From JAHDBG01 sp963922685 (GTDB lineage Bacteria > Pseudomonadota > Gammaproteobacteria > Chromatiales > Chromatiaceae): DNA of 41,942 nt. Shown piece by piece: positions 31,807-38,573 of this stretch. The stretch covers positions 1-41,942 of the forward strand of contig CAWUJM010000010.1 in the NCBI GenBank assembly GCA_963922685.1, written 5' to 3'. The position numbers and the translations under genes are program-made. How positions within the stretch are numbered: position 1 is the first letter of the stretch; every line of letters begins with the position of its first letter. The notes beneath the pieces are model-generated. The model saw only the letters and a program-made list of their open reading frames with translations. It did no database searches and was not told where the DNA came from.

Positions 31807-33317
31807 TCCGGCTGGCGCAGGACCTCACAGCTGCCGGGATAGAGATCCTGTCTACCGGTGGTACGGCAGACGTATTACGCGAACACGCCATTCCGGTCAC
31901 TGAAGTGAGCGATTACACCGGTTTTCCGGAGATGATGGCAGGCCGGGTCAAGACGCTGCACCCGAAGATCCATGGTGGCATTCTGGGACGGCGCGGGATT
32001 GACGACCAGGTGATGCAGACCCACGACATCGGCCCGATAGACCTGGTCGTGGTCAACCTGTACCCGTTTCAGGCGACAGTTGCCAGACCAGACTGTGACC
32101 TGCCACTGGCAATTGAACAGATTGATATTGGTGGCCCCACCCTGCTGCGCGCTGCGGCCAAAAACCATGCCGCAGTGACTGTCGTGGTTGATCCGGCAGA
32201 TTATCCCCGGATTCTGGATGAAATGACGCAACATCAGGGCAACACCACGCCAGCCACCCGCTCTGACCTGGCAGCGAAGACGTTTGCGCATACCGCACAA
32301 TACGATGGTGCCATTGCAGATTATCTGGGAGCACGCGATGCCACGGGTCAGACCCAACCGTATGCCCGCACCCTGAATCTGCAATACCACCACGCAGCCA
32401 CCCTGCGCTATGGCGAAAATCCACATCAGTCAGCGGCATTTTATGTCCGGTCTGACCAGCCTGAAGCCTGCGTCGCAACCGCGCAACAACTACAGGGCAA
32501 GGCACTATCGTATAACAATATTGCCGATACAGATGCTGCACTCACCTGCGTCAGGTCATTCACTGACACAGCGGCCTGTGTCATTGTGAAACACGCGAAC
32601 CCGTGCGGTGTCGCTTGTGCCACAGACCTGCAGACTGCCTATGAACTGGCCTGTCGCACCGATCCGGAATCGGCTTTCGGCGGCATCATTGCGTTCAACC
32701 AGACGCTGGATGCGACAACGGCACAGACCATCATCGAACGCCAGTTTGTCGAGGTGATCATCGCACCTGCTGTCACAGATGCTGCCCGTACCTGCCTGGC
32801 GCGTAAAAAAAATCTGCGGTTACTGGTCTGCGGCACCTGGCCTGCGACACCCGCACCGCGCCAGAGCCTGAAGCAGGTTCAGGGTGGCGTTCTGCTACAG
32901 GACGAAGACGTGTCCCTGTATCAGGATCTGACCCTGGTGACTGAACGTGCGCCCAGTGCAGCTGAACATCAAGATCTGATATTTGCCTGGCAGGTCGCGA
33001 AATTCGTCAAGTCGAATGCTATTGTGTATGCCCGGGATCAGGCGACCCTCGGCATCGGTGCGGGTCAGATGAGCCGGGTCAACTCAGCCCGGATCGCGGT
33101 TGACAGGGCCAGTCAGGCCAAGCTGTCCGTTGCCGGTGCAGTCATGGCCTCGGATGCGTTTTTTCCGTTCCGCGATGGTATAGATCATGCCGCAGCAGCG
33201 GGCATTACTGCGGTCATCCAGCCTGGCGGTTCAAAACGTGATCATGAAGTGATCGCTGCGGCCAATGAACACGGCATGAGCATGTTGCTGACAGGTATGC
33301 GCCATTTCCGGCACTAG
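31758..33317 (+). CDS. purH: Bifunctional AICAR transformylase/IMP cyclohydrolase
   Basis: Catalyses the last two steps of IMP synthesis. The N-terminal IMP cyclohydrolase domain (about residues 1-200) shows RALLSVSDKTGIV, LSTGGTADVLRE, TEVSDYTGFPEMMAGRVKTL and HPKIHGGILGRRG. The C-terminal AICAR transformylase domain has YGENPHQSAAFY, KALSYNNIADTDAAL, CVIVKHANPCGVA with the catalytic Lys-His, and SDAFFPFRDGIDHAAAAGI. Length (519 residues) is normal. The start (MSIQRALLSVSDK) lies within the 3' end of hda. The gene usually beside it, purD, is absent; a repeat end and an NRPS remnant follow instead. Confidence 0.97.
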   Translation: MSIQRALLSVSDKTGIVRLAQDLTAAGIEILSTGGTADVLREHAIPVTEVSDYTGFPEMMAGRVKTLHPKIHGGILGRRGIDDQVMQTHDIGPIDLVVVNLYPFQATVARPDCDLPLAIEQIDIGGPTLLRAAAKNHAAVTVVVDPADYPRILDEMTQHQGNTTPATRSDLAAKTFAHTAQYDGAIADYLGARDATGQTQPYARTLNLQYHHAATLRYGENPHQSAAFYVRSDQPEACVATAQQLQGKALSYNNIADTDAALTCVRSFTDTAACVIVKHANPCGVACATDLQTAYELACRTDPESAFGGIIAFNQTLDATTAQTIIERQFVEVIIAPAVTDAARTCLARKKNLRLLVCGTWPATPAPRQSLKQVQGGVLLQDEDVSLYQDLTLVTERAPSAAEHQDLIFAWQVAKFVKSNAIVYARDQATLGIGAGQMSRVNSARIAVDRASQAKLSVAGAVMASDAFFPFRDGIDHAAAAGITAVIQPGGSKRDHEVIAAANEHGMSMLLTGMRHFRH

Positions 33318-33333
33318 GAGATGCCTCTGACAA
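33318..33333. repeat. Family C element end (partial)
   Basis: GAGATGCCTCTGACAA resembles the terminal repeat of the family C palindrome (GGCACCTCTGGAAAC, GAGATGCC) and the end at 38524. It sits immediately after the purH stop and at the edge of the NRPS remnant. Confidence 0.4.
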
Positions 33334-33555
33334 TCTTTACACACGCAGCATCCACGACAACTTTTTCGACCCGGGCGGAGATTCGATCCTGAGCACCCGG
33401 ATCGTCGGCCTGGCACCAAGCCGATGCCTTCCGGCACCAGACGATCGCCGCACTCGCCCTCATCGTACAGCCGGTTCCTGGCCGAACAAGGTCCAGCCGG
33501 GGCACCGTGCCGCTCACCCCGACCCCAGGCCGACTTTCTGGCCCGCAATACCTGA
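33323..33555 (+). pseudogene. Nonribosomal peptide synthetase remnant (carrier-domain region)
   Basis: One frame encodes SIHDNFFDPGGDSILSTRIV, the end of an NRPS adenylation linker and the peptidyl-carrier motif; the Ser of GGDSI is the phosphopantetheine site. After a break, another frame continues QADAFRHQTIAALA, the usual C-terminal helix of the carrier domain, and then GTVPLTP, the usual start of a following condensation domain. At least one frameshift and short deletions are needed to link the pieces, so this is a decayed fragment without a neighbouring synthetase. No intact gene is present in 33318-33770. Confidence 0.75.
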
Positions 33556-33770
33556 GCAGCCAGCGAGCTACCCAGGTTAAGTTACTTAAATGGTGCGAAA
33601 TTATCAGACCACCACCGTAAAGACACGATACAAAGTAGCGCATGAGAAACAGATCTTCGGAAGGGTTATTTAGTCGCTGATATGATGCAACAAAGCATGT
33701 TACAATCAATCTTTGATAGAAAAAAACCGCAGCTTTAACAGGCTGCAAATCTCAAAAACAGGAGAAAGCT
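33556..33770. other. Region upstream of the 443-residue gene
   Basis: No gene. The AT-rich stretch 33670-33760 (TTACAATCAATCTTTGATAG and following) probably holds the promoter of the downstream gene, and CAGGAGAAAGCT before its ATG is a strong ribosome binding site. GCAGC and GCTGC at about 33729-33747 could form a small leader hairpin. Confidence 0.4.
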
Positions 33771-35102
33771 ATGTCCGAGGAAAAACAACAATCTTCCGTG
33801 AAACCTTGGAAAGAATGGCAGGAAGGGCAGTCTGCCAATCCGCAATTCGGCATCCTGTCGAAGCTGAACGGTGTCTGGGTCAACTGGAAGGGCGGCCCTA
33901 CGGGACTACACACCACTCCCATGCCATCGCCCGGCACGTCTTCGGAAACGATTTTTGGCGTCTTCCATTTCAAGGCTCAGGAGTACAGAGAACAACTCAG
34001 GTTTACCCAGGTCAATGCCCCTGTCCGCAACCGTGCCGGGTCTAATGAGCAGTTCAACGGTGCTGTCAAGTACGAAACCGCGATCGTTGACAACCAAGGC
34101 GACCTTCAGCACTTCGAAAACGGGATGTACCTGTGGCTGGGTGACAACCAGATGCCTTGGCAACCGGGAAACCCGTACCAGAAACCGCCGACCATGTTCA
34201 GTCACCGATCGGATGCGAACTCAGTGCAGACAGATGGTGCTGAACCTGTGTTGGGTGCGGGGCAACTCGGCCCTCAGTTTGTGCCGCCCCACTCAATCTC
34301 GCGTTCTGGTGTGATTCCCCACGGTACAACCATCCACCTGACCGGTAATGTAACTGAACACAATAATACCGAGAGTAAAGAACCACCCATCGCTGAACTC
34401 TGGCAACCAGAGTTTCTGTCTGTGTCGGCAACCATGGGCATTAACCTCGACCCCAAAAAAGGAGAACCCGACCTGATCAAACCGAAGTCGTGCGACCCGA
34501 AGAAAGCGCTCGAAGAGCGCAACAAGAAACCAGACTGGACGAAACTTTCTCGCGAAAAACAAGCTGGCGGCGGAGTCAACAGTGGACGGGCCTACTTCGA
34601 GAAAATTTTTAACTACAACCAGTTCGGTGCCAGTTTCCCGTACACGGTACAACCGAACCTGAAGTTGATTGACGCTAACCGGAAGTTGATTGAAAAAGGC
34701 AACCCAAAGAATAAACCATCGTTCGGAAAATACAACTTGATTGAACTGGACTCAGTCCACCCAACAGGTGTTCAGGGTGCCGTAGCCAACAACGTGATGA
34801 TTGAGCGCTACTGCCGGGTCGCCCGGATGCGCTTCCGCATGTGGTTGGAAGAAATCGTTGATGAACGAGGAAATTCGATTGACCAGCTACAGTACGAGCA
34901 GATTGTGGACTTTGAATTCATGTTTGGCTCGAATGGCGAGACGACGCTATGGCCTCACATCCAGGTCAACACGCTGCGACGCGAGCAAGACATTCCGATA
35001 GACGAACGTCTGCCGCCAATCCATTTACCGACCAAGGCCACTGAGGAAGCTTCTGAAGGTCCGGAGCCCGTCGTTTGTTCAATGAATCACACTCGCGATT
35101 GA
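33771..35102 (+). CDS. Uncharacterised 443-residue protein, possible heme-binding-barrel-like N-terminus
   Basis: I do not recognise a named family with confidence. The N-terminal part (LSKLNGVWVN, EYREQLRFTQVNAPVRNR, HFENGMYLWLGD, SRSGVIPHGTTIHLTG) reads like a calycin/nitrobindin-type beta-barrel, where a WxG-type opening, an ENGxWL strand and an IPHG segment recur. The middle (about 215-270) is Lys- and Pro-rich and probably a linker. The C-terminal part (YFEKIFNYNQFGASFPYTVQ, ERYCRVARMRFRMWLEEIVD) is a separate unknown domain. No signal peptide. It stands alone, has a very good ribosome binding site and is followed by a strong terminator, so it is probably expressed. Its position beside an NRPS remnant suggests acquisition with secondary-metabolism DNA. 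The barrel assignment is tentative. Confidence 0.7.
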   Translation: MSEEKQQSSVKPWKEWQEGQSANPQFGILSKLNGVWVNWKGGPTGLHTTPMPSPGTSSETIFGVFHFKAQEYREQLRFTQVNAPVRNRAGSNEQFNGAVKYETAIVDNQGDLQHFENGMYLWLGDNQMPWQPGNPYQKPPTMFSHRSDANSVQTDGAEPVLGAGQLGPQFVPPHSISRSGVIPHGTTIHLTGNVTEHNNTESKEPPIAELWQPEFLSVSATMGINLDPKKGEPDLIKPKSCDPKKALEERNKKPDWTKLSREKQAGGGVNSGRAYFEKIFNYNQFGASFPYTVQPNLKLIDANRKLIEKGNPKNKPSFGKYNLIELDSVHPTGVQGAVANNVMIERYCRVARMRFRMWLEEIVDERGNSIDQLQYEQIVDFEFMFGSNGETTLWPHIQVNTLRREQDIPIDERLPPIHLPTKATEEASEGPEPVVCSMNHTRD

Positions 35103-35163
35103 ACCTGAGCCGAAAACCGTCTCTGATGGCAGGCAGGTAAGCAACATACAGGAGAAAAAGAGG

Positions 35164-35193
35164 GGGCAGGCAACAACAGTTGCCTGCCCTTTT
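35164..35193 (+). terminator. Intrinsic terminator after the 443-residue gene
   Basis: GGGCAGGCAAC, loop AACA, GTTGCCTGCCC, then TTTT. An 11-bp perfect stem followed by a short T-tract on the plus strand, about 60 bases after the stop codon. Confidence 0.9.
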
Positions 35194-35203
35194 CTGTTAC
35201 AGC

Positions 35204-35350
35204 TTACAGCAGTCTTTCCAGTCTGTCCGGCAGTGTTGCCAATCTATTTTGCAGTAGTCTAATAACAACTCTTCTTTGTTCCGGGCTAAGATAATCAGAC
35301 AAATGGAGGTGAATTGGGGCACATGCTTCTGTGACCAGAGCATCCGACAT
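35204..35350 (-). CDS. Possible 48-residue small protein after ychF
   Basis: An ATG at 35350, 12 bp after the ychF stop, opens a frame of 48 codons (MSDALVTEACAPIHLHLSDY, then LSPEQRRVVIRLLQNRLATL and PDRLERLL) ending in TAA. The C-terminal two-thirds would be amphipathic helix. No good Shine-Dalgarno sequence is seen and there is no recognised family, so it may be a chance frame. Its composition is AT-richer than ychF. Confidence 0.3.
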   Translation of the reverse strand: MSDALVTEACAPIHLHLSDYLSPEQRRVVIRLLQNRLATLPDRLERLL

Positions 35351-35362
35351 TCTGACGCCAAC

Positions 35363-36454
35363 TCAAACGTTAAAGCGGAAATGGACGACATCGCCATCCT
35401 GTATGCGATAGTCCTTGCCTTCCAGCCGTAACCTGCCAGCCTCTTTTGCACCCTGTTCACCCTGACACGCGACATAATCATCATATGCAGTCACTTCCGC
35501 ACGGATAAAGCCACGCTGAAAATCGGTATGAATCACCCCGGCTGCTTCAGGTGCTGTCGCACCAACCGGTACAGTCCAGGCATGCACTTCCTTCGGCCCG
35601 GCGGTAAAGTAGGTCTGCAGCCCCAGCAACTCATGTCCGGCGCGCACCAGCCGGTTCAACCCCGGTTCAGTCAGGCCCATATCGGCCAGAAATTCTTGTT
35701 TTTCATCATCTTCCAGTAAGGCAAGCTCTGCCTCCAGCGCGGCACAGACCGGGATGACCGGCGCACCCTCCTCAGCCGCATGGGCCTGCACCGCACTCAG
35801 ATGCGGATTATCGGTGAAGCCCGCATCATCCACATTCGCCACATACAGCACACGTTTATGCGTCAGCAGATGGAGCGGTTGAATTAACCCCTGTTCCGTC
35901 TCATTCAGCACCAGCGTACGCACTGGCAGACCCTGGTCCAGATGCGCCTGCACACGTTGTAACAACGCCTGCTGTGCCAGTAACGCCCTGACGCCGGTCT
36001 TTGCCTGTTTCTGCACCCTCGCCAGTGCCTTATCCACAGTGTTCAGATCGGCCAGCGCAAGCTCAGTACTGATAACTTCAATGTCTGAAATCGGATCAAC
36101 CTGTCCGGCCACATGCACGATGTTGTCGTCGCTGAAACAGCGCACCACCTGCGCTATCGCATCCGTTTCGCGGATATGCGCCAGAAACTGATTACCCAGC
36201 CCCTCTCCCTGCGCCGCACCCGCCACTAAACCAGCAATATCGACAAACTGCATGCTGTTCGGGATACAATGTTGCGGCCTGACCAGACCAGCCAGTATCT
36301 CCAGACGTGGATCCGGCACCGGCACCACACCGACATTCGGATCTATCGTGCAGAAAGGATAATTTTCCGCTGCAATAGCCGCCTTCGTCAGCGCATTAAA
36401 CAAAGTCGACTTGCCGACATTCGGCAGACCGACAATCGCACAGGCAAATCCCAC
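35363..36454 (-). CDS. ychF: Redox-regulated ATPase YchF
   Basis: OBG-family P-loop protein that prefers ATP over GTP and binds the ribosome. N-terminal GFACAIVGLPNVGKSTLFNALT (G1), MQFVDIAGLVAGAAQGEGLG (G3) and the altered G4 motif NVDD in place of NKxD, consistent with ATP specificity. A coiled-coil segment lies near residues 130-200, and the C-terminal TGS domain has FFTAGPKEVHAWTV-like sequence (YFTAGPKEVHAWTVPVG) and ends HFRFNV. Length (363 residues) is exact for the family. The neighbour often found, pth, is missing; a BrnT-type pair lies just upstream. Confidence 0.97.
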   Translation of the reverse strand: MGFACAIVGLPNVGKSTLFNALTKAAIAAENYPFCTIDPNVGVVPVPDPRLEILAGLVRPQHCIPNSMQFVDIAGLVAGAAQGEGLGNQFLAHIRETDAIAQVVRCFSDDNIVHVAGQVDPISDIEVISTELALADLNTVDKALARVQKQAKTGVRALLAQQALLQRVQAHLDQGLPVRTLVLNETEQGLIQPLHLLTHKRVLYVANVDDAGFTDNPHLSAVQAHAAEEGAPVIPVCAALEAELALLEDDEKQEFLADMGLTEPGLNRLVRAGHELLGLQTYFTAGPKEVHAWTVPVGATAPEAAGVIHTDFQRGFIRAEVTAYDDYVACQGEQGAKEAGRLRLEGKDYRIQDGDVVHFRFNV

Positions 36455-36457
36455 CGA

Positions 36458-36640
36458 CTATCCCGTCGCGTGCACTGCCAGCCTGGCTTCACTGCACCGG
36501 GGTGCTGCGAAGACAACCGGCTCATCCGGGTGTACCGGTTCCGGTCTGCTGGCTGCTGGCTGCTCAGGCAGATTAAAACGAGCATCCGGGCGGAAAAACT
36601 GCCCGCGTCTGCCCTGAGAAAAATCGTATTCAGCCTTCAT
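36458..36640 (-). CDS. BrnA-like antitoxin with an unusual C-terminus
   Basis: MKAEYDFSQGRRGQFFRPDA is the typical start of BrnA-like antitoxins (toxin-wrapping segment). The following part, PEQPAASRPEPVHPDEPVVF, is Pro-rich and lacks the ribbon-helix-helix residues seen in the antitoxin at 24873, and the protein ends at 60 residues. It overlaps the BrnT gene upstream by 4 bp (ATGA), the standard arrangement, so it is the cognate partner. Either the DNA-binding part was lost by frameshift or this is a short non-repressing variant. It ends 3 bp before the ychF start. Confidence 0.65.
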   Translation of the reverse strand: MKAEYDFSQGRRGQFFRPDARFNLPEQPAASRPEPVHPDEPVVFAAPRCSEARLAVHATG

Positions 36641-36936
36641 AACACTTCCTCGTATTGTTGACGTTCCTGTTTGGTAGCAGGCCTGGCAGAGATAATACGC
36701 ACACTGGCCTGATGGGTATCCATATCAACATGGGTGTGCACTACCAGTAACGTTCTGCGGTGGTCGACGCGACCAATTGTGACCCAGCGATCAGCATGCT
36801 GTTCGTCAGGAATTGATACCATCAGCGGATCGCGAAATACTGTCGTTGCCTGCTCGAAACTGACCCGATGTTTACGTTGATTGCTGGCTGCCTTATGTGG
36901 ATCCCAGTTGAAATGATACTGAAATAACGTCTGCAT
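36637..36936 (-). CDS. BrnT-type ribonuclease toxin (second module)
   Basis: BrnT-family toxin: FNWDPHKAASNQRKHRVSFE, then QATTVFRDPLMVSIPDEQHA, WVTIGRVDHRRTLLVVHTHV and the C-terminal RIISARPATKQERQQYEE. The start at 36936 (MQTLFQYHFNWD) gives 99 residues, normal; an in-frame ATG 16 codons upstream has no family similarity. Unlike the AT-rich module at 24873-25362, its composition resembles the housekeeping genes, so it has been resident longer. A REP pair separates it from gltX. Confidence 0.85.
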   Translation of the reverse strand: MQTLFQYHFNWDPHKAASNQRKHRVSFEQATTVFRDPLMVSIPDEQHADRWVTIGRVDHRRTLLVVHTHVDMDTHQASVRIISARPATKQERQQYEEVL

Positions 36937-36996
36937 TATAACTCTATGCTCCGATCCCTGTTGATGGCATACCGCGCAGAGCACCTCCTGAAACCT

Positions 36997-37067
36997 GTCA
37001 TTCTGCGCGTAGCGCAGAATCTATCTGCACCTCAGGCTGTGGATTCTGCGACTTCGCGTGGAATGAC
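36997..37067. repeat. Pair of family B REP-like palindromes
   Basis: GTCATTCTGCGCG...GCGCAGAATC at 36997-37021 and GATTCTGCGACTTCGC with GTGGAATGAC at 37042-37067, in opposite orientation with a 20-bp spacer. They lie between the divergent brnT and gltX genes. Confidence 0.88.
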
Positions 37068-37121
37068 ACGCAGGTAGGTTTTCAGAGATAGCCTGACATT
37101 TTAACCGCTGAGGAAACTGCT

Positions 37122-38525
37122 TTGTCCGTTATCACACGCTTCGCACCCAGTCCGACCGGTTACCTGCACCTCGGCGGTGCCCGAACCGCTCTGTTCTCAT
37201 GGTTGTATGCCCGTCAGCAGGGTGGCCACTTTATCCTGCGCATTGAGGACACGGATCAGGCCCGCTCCAGTGAGGCCGCTGTACAGGTAATCCTGGCCAG
37301 CATGGACTGGCTGGGCCTGGAGCAGGATGCTGAACCTGTGTATCAGACCCACCGCTTCGCGCGTTATGACGAGGTCATCAGCCAACTGCTCGCTGCCGGA
37401 CTGGCATATCGGTGTACCTGTTCTCCAGAACGGCTGGCGGCCCTGCGCGCTGAACAACTGGCTGCGAAACAAAAACCCCGGTACGACGGACTGTGCCGGA
37501 CCCGCCAGGTAGCAGCAGAACAACCGCATGTGGTCCGCTTCCGTCAGCCGGAAACCGGCGATGTCGGATTTACTGACCAGGTGCGCGGTGCCATCCGGGT
37601 ACAGAACCAGGAACTGGACGACCTGATCCTCCGCCGCACCGATGGCACACCCACTTATAACCTGACCGTGGTGGTGGATGATCATGACATGGGCATCACG
37701 CACGTGATTCGTGGCGATGATCATATCAATAACACACCACGCCAGATCCACCTGTATCACGCACTGGGCTGGGACAGCCCGACCTTTGCGCATATCCCGA
37801 TGATCCTCGGCGAAGACGGCAGTCGCCTGTCCAAACGGCACGGTGCCATCAGTGTACTGCACTATCGCGAGGCTGGTTTTCTGCCGGAGGCGATGCTGAA
37901 CTATCTGGCCCGCCTGGGCTGGTCGCACGGTGATCAGGAAGTCTTCAGCCGGGATGAACTGATACAACACTTCAGCTTAGCAGCAGTGAATACCGCCCCG
38001 GCCAGCTTTAATCTGAAAAAACTGCTCTGGCTGAACCAGCATTATCTGAAGACCGCAGAGACGACACGTCTGGCTGAGTTATTGCTGCCACACCTGACTG
38101 CACTCGGGATTCACACCAGCGCAGATACAAAGTTGCATTCAGTGATCGCCGCACAGCGGGAACGGGCTGACACGCTGGCAGAACTGGCGCGTATCTCGGC
38201 CTTTTATTATCAGGACGCTGCCACCTTCGAGCCGAAGGCAGCCAGAAAGGCCTTTAAGGGCAACCCGGTGCCGATACTACAACAGGTACAGGAACGTCTG
38301 GCGGCACTGGATACCTGGCAACAAGCTGCCATTCACCAGGCCATCGCAGATACCGTGGCAACACTGAAGGTCGGATTCGGCAAGGTCGCATTACCCCTGC
38401 GGGTGGCGGTGACCGGTGGCATGCCCTCCCCGGAACTGGACCTGACCCTAACGCTGGTAGGTCGCACCGCAACGCTACGGCGCATCGTACACGCCATCAC
38501 TTATCTGCAGGAATCTGAAACATGA
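37122..38525 (+). CDS. gltX: Glutamate--tRNA ligase
   Basis: Class I synthetase that charges tRNA-Glu. The HIGH-type motif is RFAPSPTGYLHLGGARTALF (about residues 6-25) and KMSKS is RLSKRHGA near 236. LRIEDTDQARS and VIRGDDHINNTPRQ are family signatures. Length (467 residues) is normal. The start is TTG at 37122, supported by GAGGAA upstream and by exact match to the family N-terminus; no ATG is close. A family C-like end (GAGGATGCCTCTGAAAAC) follows the stop codon at once. Confidence 0.96.
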   Translation: MSVITRFAPSPTGYLHLGGARTALFSWLYARQQGGHFILRIEDTDQARSSEAAVQVILASMDWLGLEQDAEPVYQTHRFARYDEVISQLLAAGLAYRCTCSPERLAALRAEQLAAKQKPRYDGLCRTRQVAAEQPHVVRFRQPETGDVGFTDQVRGAIRVQNQELDDLILRRTDGTPTYNLTVVVDDHDMGITHVIRGDDHINNTPRQIHLYHALGWDSPTFAHIPMILGEDGSRLSKRHGAISVLHYREAGFLPEAMLNYLARLGWSHGDQEVFSRDELIQHFSLAAVNTAPASFNLKKLLWLNQHYLKTAETTRLAELLLPHLTALGIHTSADTKLHSVIAAQRERADTLAELARISAFYYQDAATFEPKAARKAFKGNPVPILQQVQERLAALDTWQQAAIHQAIADTVATLKVGFGKVALPLRVAVTGGMPSPELDLTLTLVGRTATLRRIVHAITYLQESET

Positions 38526-38573
38526 GGATGCCTCTGAAAACATCGTGAGCGAAACCACGTATCATTCTGCGCC
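38524..38573. repeat. Partial family C end and half REP at the gspD stop
   Basis: GAGGATGCCTCTGAAAAC (38524-38541) resembles the family C terminal repeat. TCATTCTGCGCC (38562-38573) is half of a family B REP and, on the minus strand, encodes the last Gly-Ala-Glu and TGA of gspD. Confidence 0.5.
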
